DNA of 48,640 bases, taken from assembly GCA_035716025.1 (NCBI GenBank), contig DASTKH010000012.1:1-48640 (forward strand), given 5' to 3'. Each line of letters begins with the position of its first letter. Position 1 is the stretch's first letter. This DNA comes from JADGHE01 sp035716025 (GTDB lineage Bacteria > Pseudomonadota > Alphaproteobacteria > Rhizobiales > Xanthobacteraceae). The notes beneath the pieces are model-generated. The model had not been told where the DNA came from. It was given only the letters and a program-made list of their open reading frames with translations, and searched no databases. Below are positions 1 through 7,891 of this stretch, in pieces. The translations under genes were made by a program, and so were the position numbers.

Positions 1-75
1 GCCGCGCTGCAGGCGCTGGATGTCCGCCTGATGAAGGTGGACGACATCGCAGATACGGCTACCCGGCCGCGCTGA
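1..75 (+). CDS. C-terminal fragment of an unidentified protein
   Basis: An open frame enters from the left edge and ends at a TGA at 73-75, leaving 24 residues that end in ATRPR. Composition is ordinary for the region. Nothing in this short tail identifies a family. It is called only because the frame is open to the window edge, is co-oriented with the epimerase downstream, and stops just before the convergent phosphoribosyltransferase gene. It could be chance. Confidence 0.4.
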   Translation, partial: AALQALDVRLMKVDDIADTATRPR

Positions 76-93
76 TGCGCCGCAGGGCCGGCC

Positions 94-783
94 TTAGCGG
101 TTCGACGGGCGGTTGCCGCCGCGGGCCCGTCTGGCCGTCGCGGGCGGGGGAAACCGGTCCAGGACGGCGATCACCTCTTCGTCCGCGATTTGACGGAAGT
201 CCGCATAGTAACAGCCTATGGCTCCGAAATCCTCGCGTTCCTCGAGGCACACGATCTCGTCGGCTTCCCTGCGCAGACGCGACAGGGTATCGACCGGCGC
301 GACCGGCACCGCAAGGACGAGCCTTTTCGGGTTTCGGCGGCGCAAGGCGCGCAGCGCCGCGCGCGTTGTCGCGCCGGTGGCAACCCCGTCGTCGATGAGG
401 ATCGCGATCCGGCCCGCGACCGCAGCCGCCGGCCGCGTGCCGAGATATCGGGCGCGCCGCCGTTCGAGTTCCGCGCGTTCGCGGTCGGCCACGTCTTGGA
501 ACTCCCTCTCGCTGATGCCGCACAGGCGAATGACATCTTCGTTCCGCACCGTCACCGGCTCGGCGCCGTCCGCGATCGCCCCCATCGCAAGCTCGGGCTG
601 GGAGGGAACGCCGATCTTCCGGGCGAGGACGAGGTCCAAGGACATTTGCAGCGCGGCCGCGACCTCGGCAGCCACCACGACGCCGCCGCGCGGTAAGGCG
701 AAGATGATCGGCCGCTGCTCGCGGAAGCGGGCAAGGGCGGCGGCAAGCTTCCGGCCCGCATCGGCGCGATCCGAGAATGGCAC
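94..783 (-). CDS. Stand-alone phosphoribosyltransferase (PRT fold)
   Basis: A 229-residue cytoplasmic protein of the type I phosphoribosyltransferase fold. The PRPP-binding loop is seen as ILIDDGVATGATTRAA at about residues 129-143, and a substrate-side ALPRGGVVVAAEVA segment lies at 29-42. The family (COG1926 type) binds PRPP, but its acceptor base is not established. Family members occur alone or fused to a dienelactone-hydrolase-like domain, and this one is alone. The frame is open further upstream to 951, but that extension looks like non-coding GC-rich sequence. I start at the GTG at 783, which gives the usual family N-terminus just ahead of DRADAGRKLA. The gene is divergent from the epimerase gene. 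The fold is secure; the substrate is unknown. Confidence 0.8.
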   Translation of the reverse strand: MPFSDRADAGRKLAAALARFREQRPIIFALPRGGVVVAAEVAAALQMSLDLVLARKIGVPSQPELAMGAIADGAEPVTVRNEDVIRLCGISEREFQDVADRERAELERRRARYLGTRPAAAVAGRIAILIDDGVATGATTRAALRALRRRNPKRLVLAVPVAPVDTLSRLRREADEIVCLEEREDFGAIGCYYADFRQIADEEVIAVLDRFPPPATARRARGGNRPSNR

Positions 784-983
784 CTGTCCACCTGTGGTCG
801 CATTTCGGCGGCAAGCCGGGGCACGGCCGCTTTCGCCGTGGCCGCAGGATAGCACAGGGGTATCCTCTTGGGCTGCGAGCGTGCCTTCTGTTCCGAACCG
901 GAGAGGGCCATAACCGGCCGGGAGCCCGGCGCCCAGGGGCGGCCGACACACACCACGCGATTTCCGAGAACGGAGGGCAGCGG

Positions 984-1715
984 ATGAGGATATTTCTCGC
1001 CGGTGCGAGCGGCGCCGTCGGGCGGCCGCTGACGAGGCTCCTGGTCGCGGCGGGGCACGACGTGACCGGCACCACGCGGTTGAAGGACAAGGCCGCGGCC
1101 ATCGCGGCGTCCGGGGCGCGGCCGGCGGTCGTGGACGCGTTCGATGCCGAGGGCATGCGGCGGGCGATGGCCGAGGCCCGGCCGGACGTCGTGATCCACC
1201 AGATGACCGATCTGCCGCAGGCCGCCCGCCCCCCTCTCGGCCCGGAGGTGCTCGAAAGAAATGCGCGGCTGCGCATGGTCGGGACCCGCAACCTCGTCAC
1301 CGCGGCGCAGGCCGCCGGCGCGAAGCGGGTCGTGGCGCAGAGCATTGCCTTCGCCTATGCGCCGGGGCGGACGCCGCACCACGAAGCCGATCCGCTGGAT
1401 GCGCCGCAAGGCAAGCCGTCCGTCAACGTGCAGGGCATCATCGCCCTGGAGCAGGCCGTGTTCGGGGCGCCGGGCGTCGCGGGGGTGATCTTGCGGTACG
1501 GGCGGCTCTACGGGGCCGGGACTTGGCACGCCCGCCCGCCCGAACCGCCGACCGTTCATGCCGAGGCGGCCGCCCAGGCGGCTCTGCTGGCGCTCGGCGG
1601 GCCGCCGGGCATCTACAACATTGCCGACGACGACGGGGCCGTCTCGATCGTGAGGGCGCGACAGCAACTCGGCTGGTCCCCGCTCTTTCGGATCGGCGGC
1701 AGGGCCGCCCCCTGA
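984..1715 (+). CDS. NAD(P)-dependent epimerase/dehydratase-like protein
   Basis: A 243-residue protein of the extended short-chain dehydrogenase superfamily. The Rossmann nucleotide-binding glycine motif is at the N-terminus (FLAGASGAVG, residues 4-13), followed by DVVIHQMTDL and a VVAQSIAFAY strand that usually carries the catalytic Ser. The classical YxxxK pair is not visible: the corresponding helix reads VNVQGIIALEQAV. Catalysis is therefore doubtful, and a binding or regulatory role as in NmrA-like relatives is possible. The start is the ATG at 984, preceded by GGAGGG at 972-977; the longer open frame from 777 runs over the divergent neighbour and is ignored. It lies 43 bases before prfC on the same strand. 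The substrate is unknown. Confidence 0.8.
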   Translation: MRIFLAGASGAVGRPLTRLLVAAGHDVTGTTRLKDKAAAIAASGARPAVVDAFDAEGMRRAMAEARPDVVIHQMTDLPQAARPPLGPEVLERNARLRMVGTRNLVTAAQAAGAKRVVAQSIAFAYAPGRTPHHEADPLDAPQGKPSVNVQGIIALEQAVFGAPGVAGVILRYGRLYGAGTWHARPPEPPTVHAEAAAQAALLALGGPPGIYNIADDDGAVSIVRARQQLGWSPLFRIGGRAAP

Positions 1716-1758
1716 CTTGGCTTGATCTTCGAGGCCGCACCTGCCACATCCGGATGCC

Positions 1759-3393
1759 ATGAACACTGCGCTTCGTCCCCGCACGGGCGCGGAGGATGTC
1801 TCGCCGCTGCTTTCCGAAGTGGAGCGCCGCCGCACCTTCGCGATTATTTCTCATCCGGACGCCGGCAAGACCACGCTCACGGAAAAGCTGCTGCTGTTCG
1901 GCGGCGCGATCCAGCTTGCCGGCCAGGTTAGGGCAAAACGCGACCGCCGGGCGACGCGCTCCGACTGGATGTCGATCGAAAGGGAGAGGGGCATTTCGGT
2001 CGTCACGTCGGTGATGACGTTCCAGTACGACGGCCGCGTTTTCAACCTCCTCGATACCCCCGGCCACGAGGACTTCTCGGAGGACACTTATCGAACGCTC
2101 ACCGCGGTCGATTCGGCCGTGATGGTGATCGACGCCGCCAAGGGCATCGAGGCACGGACGCGGAAGCTGTTCGAGGTCTGCCGCCTCCGCGATATCCCGA
2201 TCCTCACCTTCATTAACAAAATGGACCGCGAGAGCCGCGACCCCTTCGAGCTCATGGACGAGATCGAGAAGACGCTCGCACTCGACACGGCGCCGGTGAA
2301 TTGGCCGGCAGGTCGCGGCCGAGGATTCGTGGGCACGATCGATGTCGAGACGGGCGGCGTGCGGCTTGTCGAGGGAGACGCGGGGCGGGCGGGCCGTTTG
2401 CGGGAGATGACGCTGACCGAGGTCGCCGCATACGGTTCGGACCTCGATCCCGACGTCTTGGCGGCGGAACTCGCTCTGGTGCGCGAAGCATGCCGCCGAT
2501 TCGACCTCAAGGCCTTTCGCGAAGGGCACCTCACGCCGGTCTTTTTCGGCAGCGCGTTAAAGAACTTCGGGGTGGGCGATCTTCTGGATGCGCTCGGCGC
2601 ATTCGCGCCGCCGCCGCGCACCCAGCAAGCGGACCGGCGCGCGGTACACGCCGCAGAATCCGCCATGTCGGCATTCGTCTTCAAGGTGCAAGCGAATATG
2701 GACCCCAACCATCGCGATCGTATCGCCTTTGCGCGGCTTTGCTCCGGCAAATTGTCCCGCGGCATGAAGGTGAAGCAGGTGCGCACGGGCAAGACTCTGA
2801 GCCTCAACGCGCCGCAGTTCTTTTTCGCGCAGGATCGCGCGCTGGCCGAGGAGGCCTATGCCGGGGACGTCGTCGGCATTCCCAATCACGGCACGCTGCG
2901 CATCGGCGACACGCTGACGGAAGGCGAAGAGCTGAATTTCGTCGGCGTGCCGAGCTTTGCACCGGAAATCCTGCGCCGGGTCAGGCTGCCCGATGCAATG
3001 AAGGCGAAGAAGCTCAAAGCGGCCCTGCAGGAGCTTGCGGAAGAGGGTGTGGTGCAGGTGTTCCGGCCGCTTGACGGCTCGCCGGCGCTCGTCGGCGTGG
3101 TGGGGCCGCTGCAGCTCGACGTGCTTCTGGTGCGCTTGCGCGACGAATACGGCATCGAAGCCGGTTGGGATGCGAGCGAGTTCTCCCTCGCCCGCTGGAT
3201 CGACGCCGAGGACCGCCGGGCGCTCGAGACCTTTGCCGCGGGCAACCGCGCCGCGATCGCCGAAGACCTCGATGGCGATCTCGTCTTCCTCGCCCGCAAT
3301 GCGTTCAACCTCGATTATACGGCCCAGCACAATGCCGCGATCCGCTTTGCGGACGTGAAGGATCCTTACAGGAGGGAGGAAAGGGTCTCATGA
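1759..3393 (+). CDS. prfC: Peptide chain release factor 3 (RF3)
   Basis: A 544-residue translational GTPase that recycles RF1/RF2 from the ribosome after peptide release. The G-domain motifs are complete: SHPDAGKTT (31-39), SIERERGIS (72-80), DTPGH (99-103) and NKMD (153-156). A second beta-barrel domain and an EF-G III/IV-like C-terminal region follow. Length is close to the E. coli protein (529). SIERERGIS and the HPDAGKTT form of the P-loop separate it from EF-G, LepA and TypA. Its TGA at 3391-3393 overlaps the ATG of the next gene, so the glycosyltransferase is probably translationally coupled to it, an unexpected partner for a termination factor. Confidence 0.96.
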   Translation: MNTALRPRTGAEDVSPLLSEVERRRTFAIISHPDAGKTTLTEKLLLFGGAIQLAGQVRAKRDRRATRSDWMSIERERGISVVTSVMTFQYDGRVFNLLDTPGHEDFSEDTYRTLTAVDSAVMVIDAAKGIEARTRKLFEVCRLRDIPILTFINKMDRESRDPFELMDEIEKTLALDTAPVNWPAGRGRGFVGTIDVETGGVRLVEGDAGRAGRLREMTLTEVAAYGSDLDPDVLAAELALVREACRRFDLKAFREGHLTPVFFGSALKNFGVGDLLDALGAFAPPPRTQQADRRAVHAAESAMSAFVFKVQANMDPNHRDRIAFARLCSGKLSRGMKVKQVRTGKTLSLNAPQFFFAQDRALAEEAYAGDVVGIPNHGTLRIGDTLTEGEELNFVGVPSFAPEILRRVRLPDAMKAKKLKAALQELAEEGVVQVFRPLDGSPALVGVVGPLQLDVLLVRLRDEYGIEAGWDASEFSLARWIDAEDRRALETFAAGNRAAIAEDLDGDLVFLARNAFNLDYTAQHNAAIRFADVKDPYRREERVS

Positions 3394-4499
3394 AGATTGG
3401 CCTTGCCCTCATGCGAATGCGGGTGAGGGGAGGCATGGAGCGTGATTGCCTCGCGATCGGTCGCGCCCTCGCGGCCAGGGGACATGACGTCCATCTTCTT
3501 ACGACCGAACCGCAATACGCGCAGGACGCAGCCTTCGCCGTGCGCGAGATCCACGTGCCCCGCTATATGGGGCCCAGACGTCTGGCCGCCTTCGCGGAGG
3601 CGATCCGGGAGCTGCGAAAACACGAAACCTTCGACGCGGTGATCTCGTTCGGTCGCGTCGTCGGCTGCGAATTTCACTATGCGGCGGAGCTGCCGTTCCG
3701 CAGACGTGGATTTCCATTCAGCTGGCTGCCGCGGGTTCGGACCTATGGAAAACTTGAGGCGGCCATCCACTCTCCCTCGGCGCCCTCCAGAACGATTTTC
3801 TACCTGACGGAACGGCAACGTGAGGCCTATCGCGCGCTTTATGGCGATATGGATCAACGGAGCTGCGTCATCCCGGTGATTCGGCACGATGACCGGCCCG
3901 TCCCGGCGAAATTCTATGCCAAGCGGGAGAACGTGCGGCGCAAACTCGCCATTCCTGCGAACGCCCCGCTTGCGGTGCTGGTCGCCACAAAGCCGCTGAA
4001 AAAAGGGCTTTTGCGGATTTTGGCGGCGATGCCAAGGTTTCCTTTGCTTCACTTGCTCGTCGTCGGGGCCAGTCGCAATGCGCAATGGAAGCTGGCCGAG
4101 CTCATTCATCGAGTCGGCGACCGCGTGCACTGCGTCCCCTATAGTGACGAGGTGATGGATCTCATCGGGGCTGCGGATTTCATGGTCCATCCCTCGGATG
4201 AGGATTCGGCCGGGCTTGCCATCGTCGAAGGGTTATCGTCCGGCATTCCTGTCATCGTGACCGAGAACTGCGGCTATGCCGACTTGGTTGTGCGGCTCGA
4301 CGCCGGCCTCGTCATTCCCGTGCCGTTCCAAGGGCTAGCACTTTCGTCTGCAATCGAAGGCGTGATCGGCAATCTCGACCGAATGAAAGGGCAGGCTCGC
4401 GAAGCGGCTATGGCTCTCAACCGGGAGCCGAGTTGGACGGACGAGGTCGCAAATGCCGTCGAGCGGCTCGGGCTAGGCGCCTCCCAGAACGCCGCCTGA
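3390..4499 (+). CDS. WaaG-like family 4 glycosyltransferase
   Basis: A 369-residue GT-B glycosyltransferase resembling the LPS core glucosyltransferase WaaG/RfaG. Similar features are the N-terminal GGMERD loop (14-19), a central FYLTERQREAY segment, a VATKPLKKG hinge, and a C-terminal nucleotide-sugar site (MVHPSDEDSAGLAIVE, 265-280) followed by ENCGYADLV. WaaG-type enzymes act at the cytoplasmic face of the inner membrane on lipid A-core. In the usual EX7E motif the first acid is Asp here (D272, E280). The start ATG at 3390 overlaps the prfC stop (ATGA) and has GGAGGGAGGA at 3371-3380. The 3' end overlaps the convergent O-antigen ligase gene by 27 bases. GT4 family is secure; the exact sugar is inferred only. 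Confidence 0.88.
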   Translation: MKIGLALMRMRVRGGMERDCLAIGRALAARGHDVHLLTTEPQYAQDAAFAVREIHVPRYMGPRRLAAFAEAIRELRKHETFDAVISFGRVVGCEFHYAAELPFRRRGFPFSWLPRVRTYGKLEAAIHSPSAPSRTIFYLTERQREAYRALYGDMDQRSCVIPVIRHDDRPVPAKFYAKRENVRRKLAIPANAPLAVLVATKPLKKGLLRILAAMPRFPLLHLLVVGASRNAQWKLAELIHRVGDRVHCVPYSDEVMDLIGAADFMVHPSDEDSAGLAIVEGLSSGIPVIVTENCGYADLVVRLDAGLVIPVPFQGLALSSAIEGVIGNLDRMKGQAREAAMALNREPSWTDEVANAVERLGLGASQNAA

Positions 4500-5933
4500 C
4501 AAGGCAGAGCCCGACCGCCCCGCAGCAAATCCGCGGGAGCACATGACGCCGAGAATGATCGCGAGCGCCAAGGACGCGGCATTCACGAAAATAATGCTCT
4601 CGGTCAGATTCACCACCGCCATGTACACAAGTAGACTCACGGCGGCCGCCGTCGCGCAGGCGCGCGCAACGTCGTGTGGGGCGGATGGAAGTGCGTCATG
4701 TCGATGCGTCCACCATTGTCGCACGATCAGAAACGCGAGCGTCCCGGTAAGCGCGAGGCCGACAATTCCAAAATGAACGATGAGTTGCAGATAACCGTTG
4801 TGGAACTGGGTGTGCGTCTCGGGCCCGCTCACCGTTTGGACCGTGCCGGGCAGCATTGAGACGTCAGGGCCCCAGCCGAAAATGGGATTTGCGCGGATCA
4901 GTTCGACAGCGCGCCGGATCAGCTGGAAACGAGGATCGAAGTGAATGACGTCCGCATGCGGGGAACCCTGCACCAAGGCAAGGATGGCTCGCAACGTCTC
5001 GCTGGAGCCGCCGACCGCCGTCATTCGATGCTCGATCTCGGGAAGGAAGAAAAGCGCGATTGCGATGCTTGGTACGAAGAACAGAACGGCGGTTGCCGCA
5101 GATTGATAGCCGGAAGTTTTGCCTTCGATTGTCGCAAGCCGGATCAACAGGACGAGAAGCCACACCGGCGCGGCAAAGCCGGCCGCGATCCAGTTCGCGC
5201 GGCTCTCCATGGAAACCAGCGCGAGTGCATCCAATCCGGACATGAGCGCCATGGCGCAGGCGAGCGGCCATCTGGTTCGTGGTCGCAGCCGATAATCGCT
5301 GGCCGTCAGGACGGAAAGAGTAAGGAGTCCGATCAGGGACATTCCGGCGAGAAATGCGCCGAAGTTGCGATTGAACCCGCCCCCGCCGCTGTTGTAATGC
5401 GCGAACATGGCAAGTCCGCGGGACCATTCGGCGTCATGAAGCACGAGAATGGCCGCCCCGATAGAACCACAGGCGAGGAGGAGCAGGCCTAGATCGGCGT
5501 CGGCAAGGCCGCGCCTCTCGATAACAAGCGCCGCGTGGAGGCCGACGACCGGGACGAGCGCCAGAAGGCCGTGCTTGCCGAGCGACTGAATGTGTTCTCC
5601 GTCCGGCCCCAGCAATGTCGCTCGAAGGGCCATCGCCATGATGAAGCAAAGCCAGACGAAGCTCGCGATGATGACGGGATTGCGCCACAAGCCCGGCTGC
5701 ACGCGCAGCAGCCACAAGGCCCCTCCGAGCAAAAGTGTAAGGACGATGCGGGAGAGCGAGTGACTGAGCGGCAGCGTGAACGCGAGGGCGCAAAGCAAGA
5801 AGAGCGATGCGGCGCTGCAGTCCAGGCCTTTCGTCAGATGTCGGAAGGCCGGAACGCGCCAAAGCCAGCGACGGGGGTCTCTGAGGCTGATCATCGGCCC
5901 AGCCGGATGCGGTCGCGCCAAGCGGTCATGCAC
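4473..5933 (-). CDS. O-antigen ligase / Wzy-type polymerase membrane protein
   Basis: A polytopic inner-membrane protein of 486 residues from the GTG at 5933, or 473 from the ATG at 5894; neither start has a clear ribosome site. About ten hydrophobic segments flank one long periplasmic loop between about residues 300 and 385. The loop contains RFQLIRRAVELI, FGWGPDV and HTQFHNGYLQLIVHFGIVG, the signature of the Wzy_C/O-antigen ligase family (PF04932). Members join undecaprenyl-linked glycans to lipid A-core or polymerise repeat units in the periplasm. Sequence alone does not separate ligase (WaaL) from polymerase (Wzy). It is last in the minus-strand operon and its GTG overlaps the aminotransferase stop. 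Confidence 0.85.
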   Translation of the reverse strand: MHDRLARPHPAGPMISLRDPRRWLWRVPAFRHLTKGLDCSAASLFLLCALAFTLPLSHSLSRIVLTLLLGGALWLLRVQPGLWRNPVIIASFVWLCFIMAMALRATLLGPDGEHIQSLGKHGLLALVPVVGLHAALVIERRGLADADLGLLLLACGSIGAAILVLHDAEWSRGLAMFAHYNSGGGGFNRNFGAFLAGMSLIGLLTLSVLTASDYRLRPRTRWPLACAMALMSGLDALALVSMESRANWIAAGFAAPVWLLVLLIRLATIEGKTSGYQSAATAVLFFVPSIAIALFFLPEIEHRMTAVGGSSETLRAILALVQGSPHADVIHFDPRFQLIRRAVELIRANPIFGWGPDVSMLPGTVQTVSGPETHTQFHNGYLQLIVHFGIVGLALTGTLAFLIVRQWWTHRHDALPSAPHDVARACATAAAVSLLVYMAVVNLTESIIFVNAASLALAIILGVMCSRGFAAGRSGSALSGGVLGGA

Positions 5934-7104
5934 GGGCAGGGCATGTTGCCTTGCCGATCACGTCGGAAATTTCGGCGATAATGGCGTCCTGCACGTCGGC
6001 ATCAAGATAGGCGTGCATCGGCAGGCTCAGCACTTCGCGGGCGGCGGCCTCGGAATGGGGCAGGCCGTTGCCGGCGAGCGGGAAGCGCTGATAGGCGGGC
6101 TGCCGGTGCAGGGGCTGGCGATAATAGATCGCCGTGGGGATGCCCCGGGCCTTCAGCGCCGCGGCAACCTTATCCCGTAAGGCGGCCGGCAGGCGGATCG
6201 TGTACTGCGCCCAGGTCGAGACACAGCCCTCGCGCACGGTCGGCACGGCGGCGGCGACATGCGCAAGTCCCCCGCTGTAACGCTGAGCGATGGCGTTGCG
6301 CCGCTCGATCTCCTCGGGAAAGATCTTGAGTTTCTCGATCAACACCGCAGCTTGGATGGTATCGAGCCTGCCGTTCATTCCGATGCGGACATTGTCGTAT
6401 TTGTCGGCGCCTTCGCCGTGGACACGCAGCGAGCGGATCACGGCCGCGAGCGCGTCGTCGTCGGTGAAGATCGCGCCGCCGTCGCCGTAACAGCCGAGAG
6501 GCTTGGCCGGGAAAAAGCTCGTTGCGGTGGCGTGTCCGAAGGTTCCGATTTTGCGCCCGCGATAGACCGCGCCGAAGGCCTGTGCCGCATCGTCGAGCAG
6601 CCATAACCCGGCCGCGCGGCAGATCGGTTCGAGGCTCTCGTAATCGGCGGGCTGCCCGAAGAGATCGACGGTAATCACGCCCACCGGATCGAGACCGAGC
6701 CGCCGGGCGGTGTCGAGTCCGCGCGCGAGGCTTGCCGGGTCCATGTTGAACGTGTCCGGCAACACGTCCACGAAAACAGGCGTCGCCCCGAGCCAGGCGA
6801 CAACCTCCGCGGTCGCCGCGAAAGTGAAGCTCGGGCAGAGAATGGCCTGGCCGGCTTTCACGCCCTTGGCCATCAGAACGAGGGCAAGCGCATCGGTGCC
6901 GCTGGCGCAGGAGATGGCATGCTTGGCTCCGCAGAACGCGGCGAGCGCCGCCTCCAAAGCGTGAACCTCCGGCCCGAGGATGTATTGGCCGTGGGCGAGA
7001 ACGCGCGCGATCGCCTCATGCACGCGCGTGCCAAGCCGCCGTTGTTGGGCGGAAAGATCGATGAACGGCAGGGGGCGTTGCGGGCCGAAGGAGAAAGCCG
7101 TCAT
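5926..7104 (-). CDS. DegT/DnrJ/EryC1/StrS-family sugar aminotransferase
   Basis: A 392-residue PLP-dependent aminotransferase acting on nucleotide-linked keto-sugars. The N-terminal PFIDLSAQQRRLG and HGQYILGPEV segments are typical of the family. A PLP-phosphate site SGTDAL is at 68-73, DDAAQAFGA at 171-179, and the Schiff-base lysine is K201 in FFPAKPLGCYGDGG. The closest architecture I recognise is WbpE/WlbC, which aminates the C3 position of UDP-2-acetamido-3-keto-glucuronate. This would fit the WbpA-like dehydrogenase and WecB/WbpI-family epimerase in the divergent operon, but no WbpB oxidoreductase or WbpD acetyltransferase is present here. Its ATG overlaps the methyltransferase stop as ATGA (7101-7104), so the two are translationally coupled. 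The exact substrate is inferred. Confidence 0.93.
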   Translation of the reverse strand: MTAFSFGPQRPLPFIDLSAQQRRLGTRVHEAIARVLAHGQYILGPEVHALEAALAAFCGAKHAISCASGTDALALVLMAKGVKAGQAILCPSFTFAATAEVVAWLGATPVFVDVLPDTFNMDPASLARGLDTARRLGLDPVGVITVDLFGQPADYESLEPICRAAGLWLLDDAAQAFGAVYRGRKIGTFGHATATSFFPAKPLGCYGDGGAIFTDDDALAAVIRSLRVHGEGADKYDNVRIGMNGRLDTIQAAVLIEKLKIFPEEIERRNAIAQRYSGGLAHVAAAVPTVREGCVSTWAQYTIRLPAALRDKVAAALKARGIPTAIYYRQPLHRQPAYQRFPLAGNGLPHSEAAAREVLSLPMHAYLDADVQDAIIAEISDVIGKATCPARA

Positions 7105-7886
7105 CTGCCGGGATCCTTCGGCAGGGGAGAGTCGAGGGTCATGCTGTCGCCCGGCAGAGACTCCAAGGCCGTGCGTTGCTGCGGCTTTACAAGTTCACCC
7201 ATCAAGAGCACCCGAAATCGGGCAAGGCCATCCCATCTGTTTACGGTCCGCTCCCAGGCAATGCCAAGCAGATAAAGCAGCGGGTTGAGCCGCAGATATT
7301 CAGGCCGGCTTTCGACCAAGCGGATCGCGCCGACCTGAAGCCCTGCGGCTTGCGCGATGCGCGTGATGTCTTCCGGCGTATTCGCCTTGTATACGGTCGG
7401 AAACGTATCGTCGGCCGCCCGTGCTCGAAGCATATTGTAGAATTGATGAAACCAATGAGGCGTAAGCCGGGCGATCAAGGGAACATAATGTTTGCGGTTT
7501 GGGGTTTTGAAAAGAAAACGCCCGCCCGGCCGCAGCACCCGATGCACTTCCCGGAACACCGGAACGGGGTCGGACAGGTGCTCGAGCACGTTGTCGGAGA
7601 ACACGAGGTCGAAATCGTTCGAAGGATAGGGAAGCTTCTGGCCGACACCGACCGCGGCATGGTCGAGATACGGATTTTGCATCACGCGCGGGTCCGGATC
7701 GATTCCGCAGACGTGGGCGACGTGACCTTTGAAATTCATCTGTTGGATGATGCCGGCGCCCGCGCCGAGGTCGAGAATCCGATCGTGCGGGCTCAGCCGC
7801 TCCATGATGAATTCGCGGAACAGCGTGTCATCCCAATGGCTTTCGATGCCCGGGTAGAACCGATGGTCAAGTTTGTCGGTCAGCAT
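7101..7886 (-). CDS. Class I SAM-dependent methyltransferase
   Basis: A 261-residue Rossmann-fold methyltransferase. Motif I reads ILDLGAGAG (37-45), the acidic end of strand 2 is GIDPDPRV (61-68), and the post-motif segment is FSDNVLEHLSDPVPVF (96-111), followed by HRVLRPGGRFLFKTPN. This Methyltransf_11/25 arrangement is common in polysaccharide clusters, where such enzymes methylate sugar hydroxyls or chain ends. The ATG at 7886 begins MLTDKLDHRF; the frame continues upstream only because of base composition. The upstream neighbour ends 5 bases away and the downstream aminotransferase starts in the ATGA overlap, so it is clearly within the operon. The acceptor is unknown. Confidence 0.9.
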   Translation of the reverse strand: MLTDKLDHRFYPGIESHWDDTLFREFIMERLSPHDRILDLGAGAGIIQQMNFKGHVAHVCGIDPDPRVMQNPYLDHAAVGVGQKLPYPSNDFDLVFSDNVLEHLSDPVPVFREVHRVLRPGGRFLFKTPNRKHYVPLIARLTPHWFHQFYNMLRARAADDTFPTVYKANTPEDITRIAQAAGLQVGAIRLVESRPEYLRLNPLLYLLGIAWERTVNRWDGLARFRVLLMGELVKPQQRTALESLPGDSMTLDSPLPKDPGR

Positions 7887-7891
7887 AAGGA

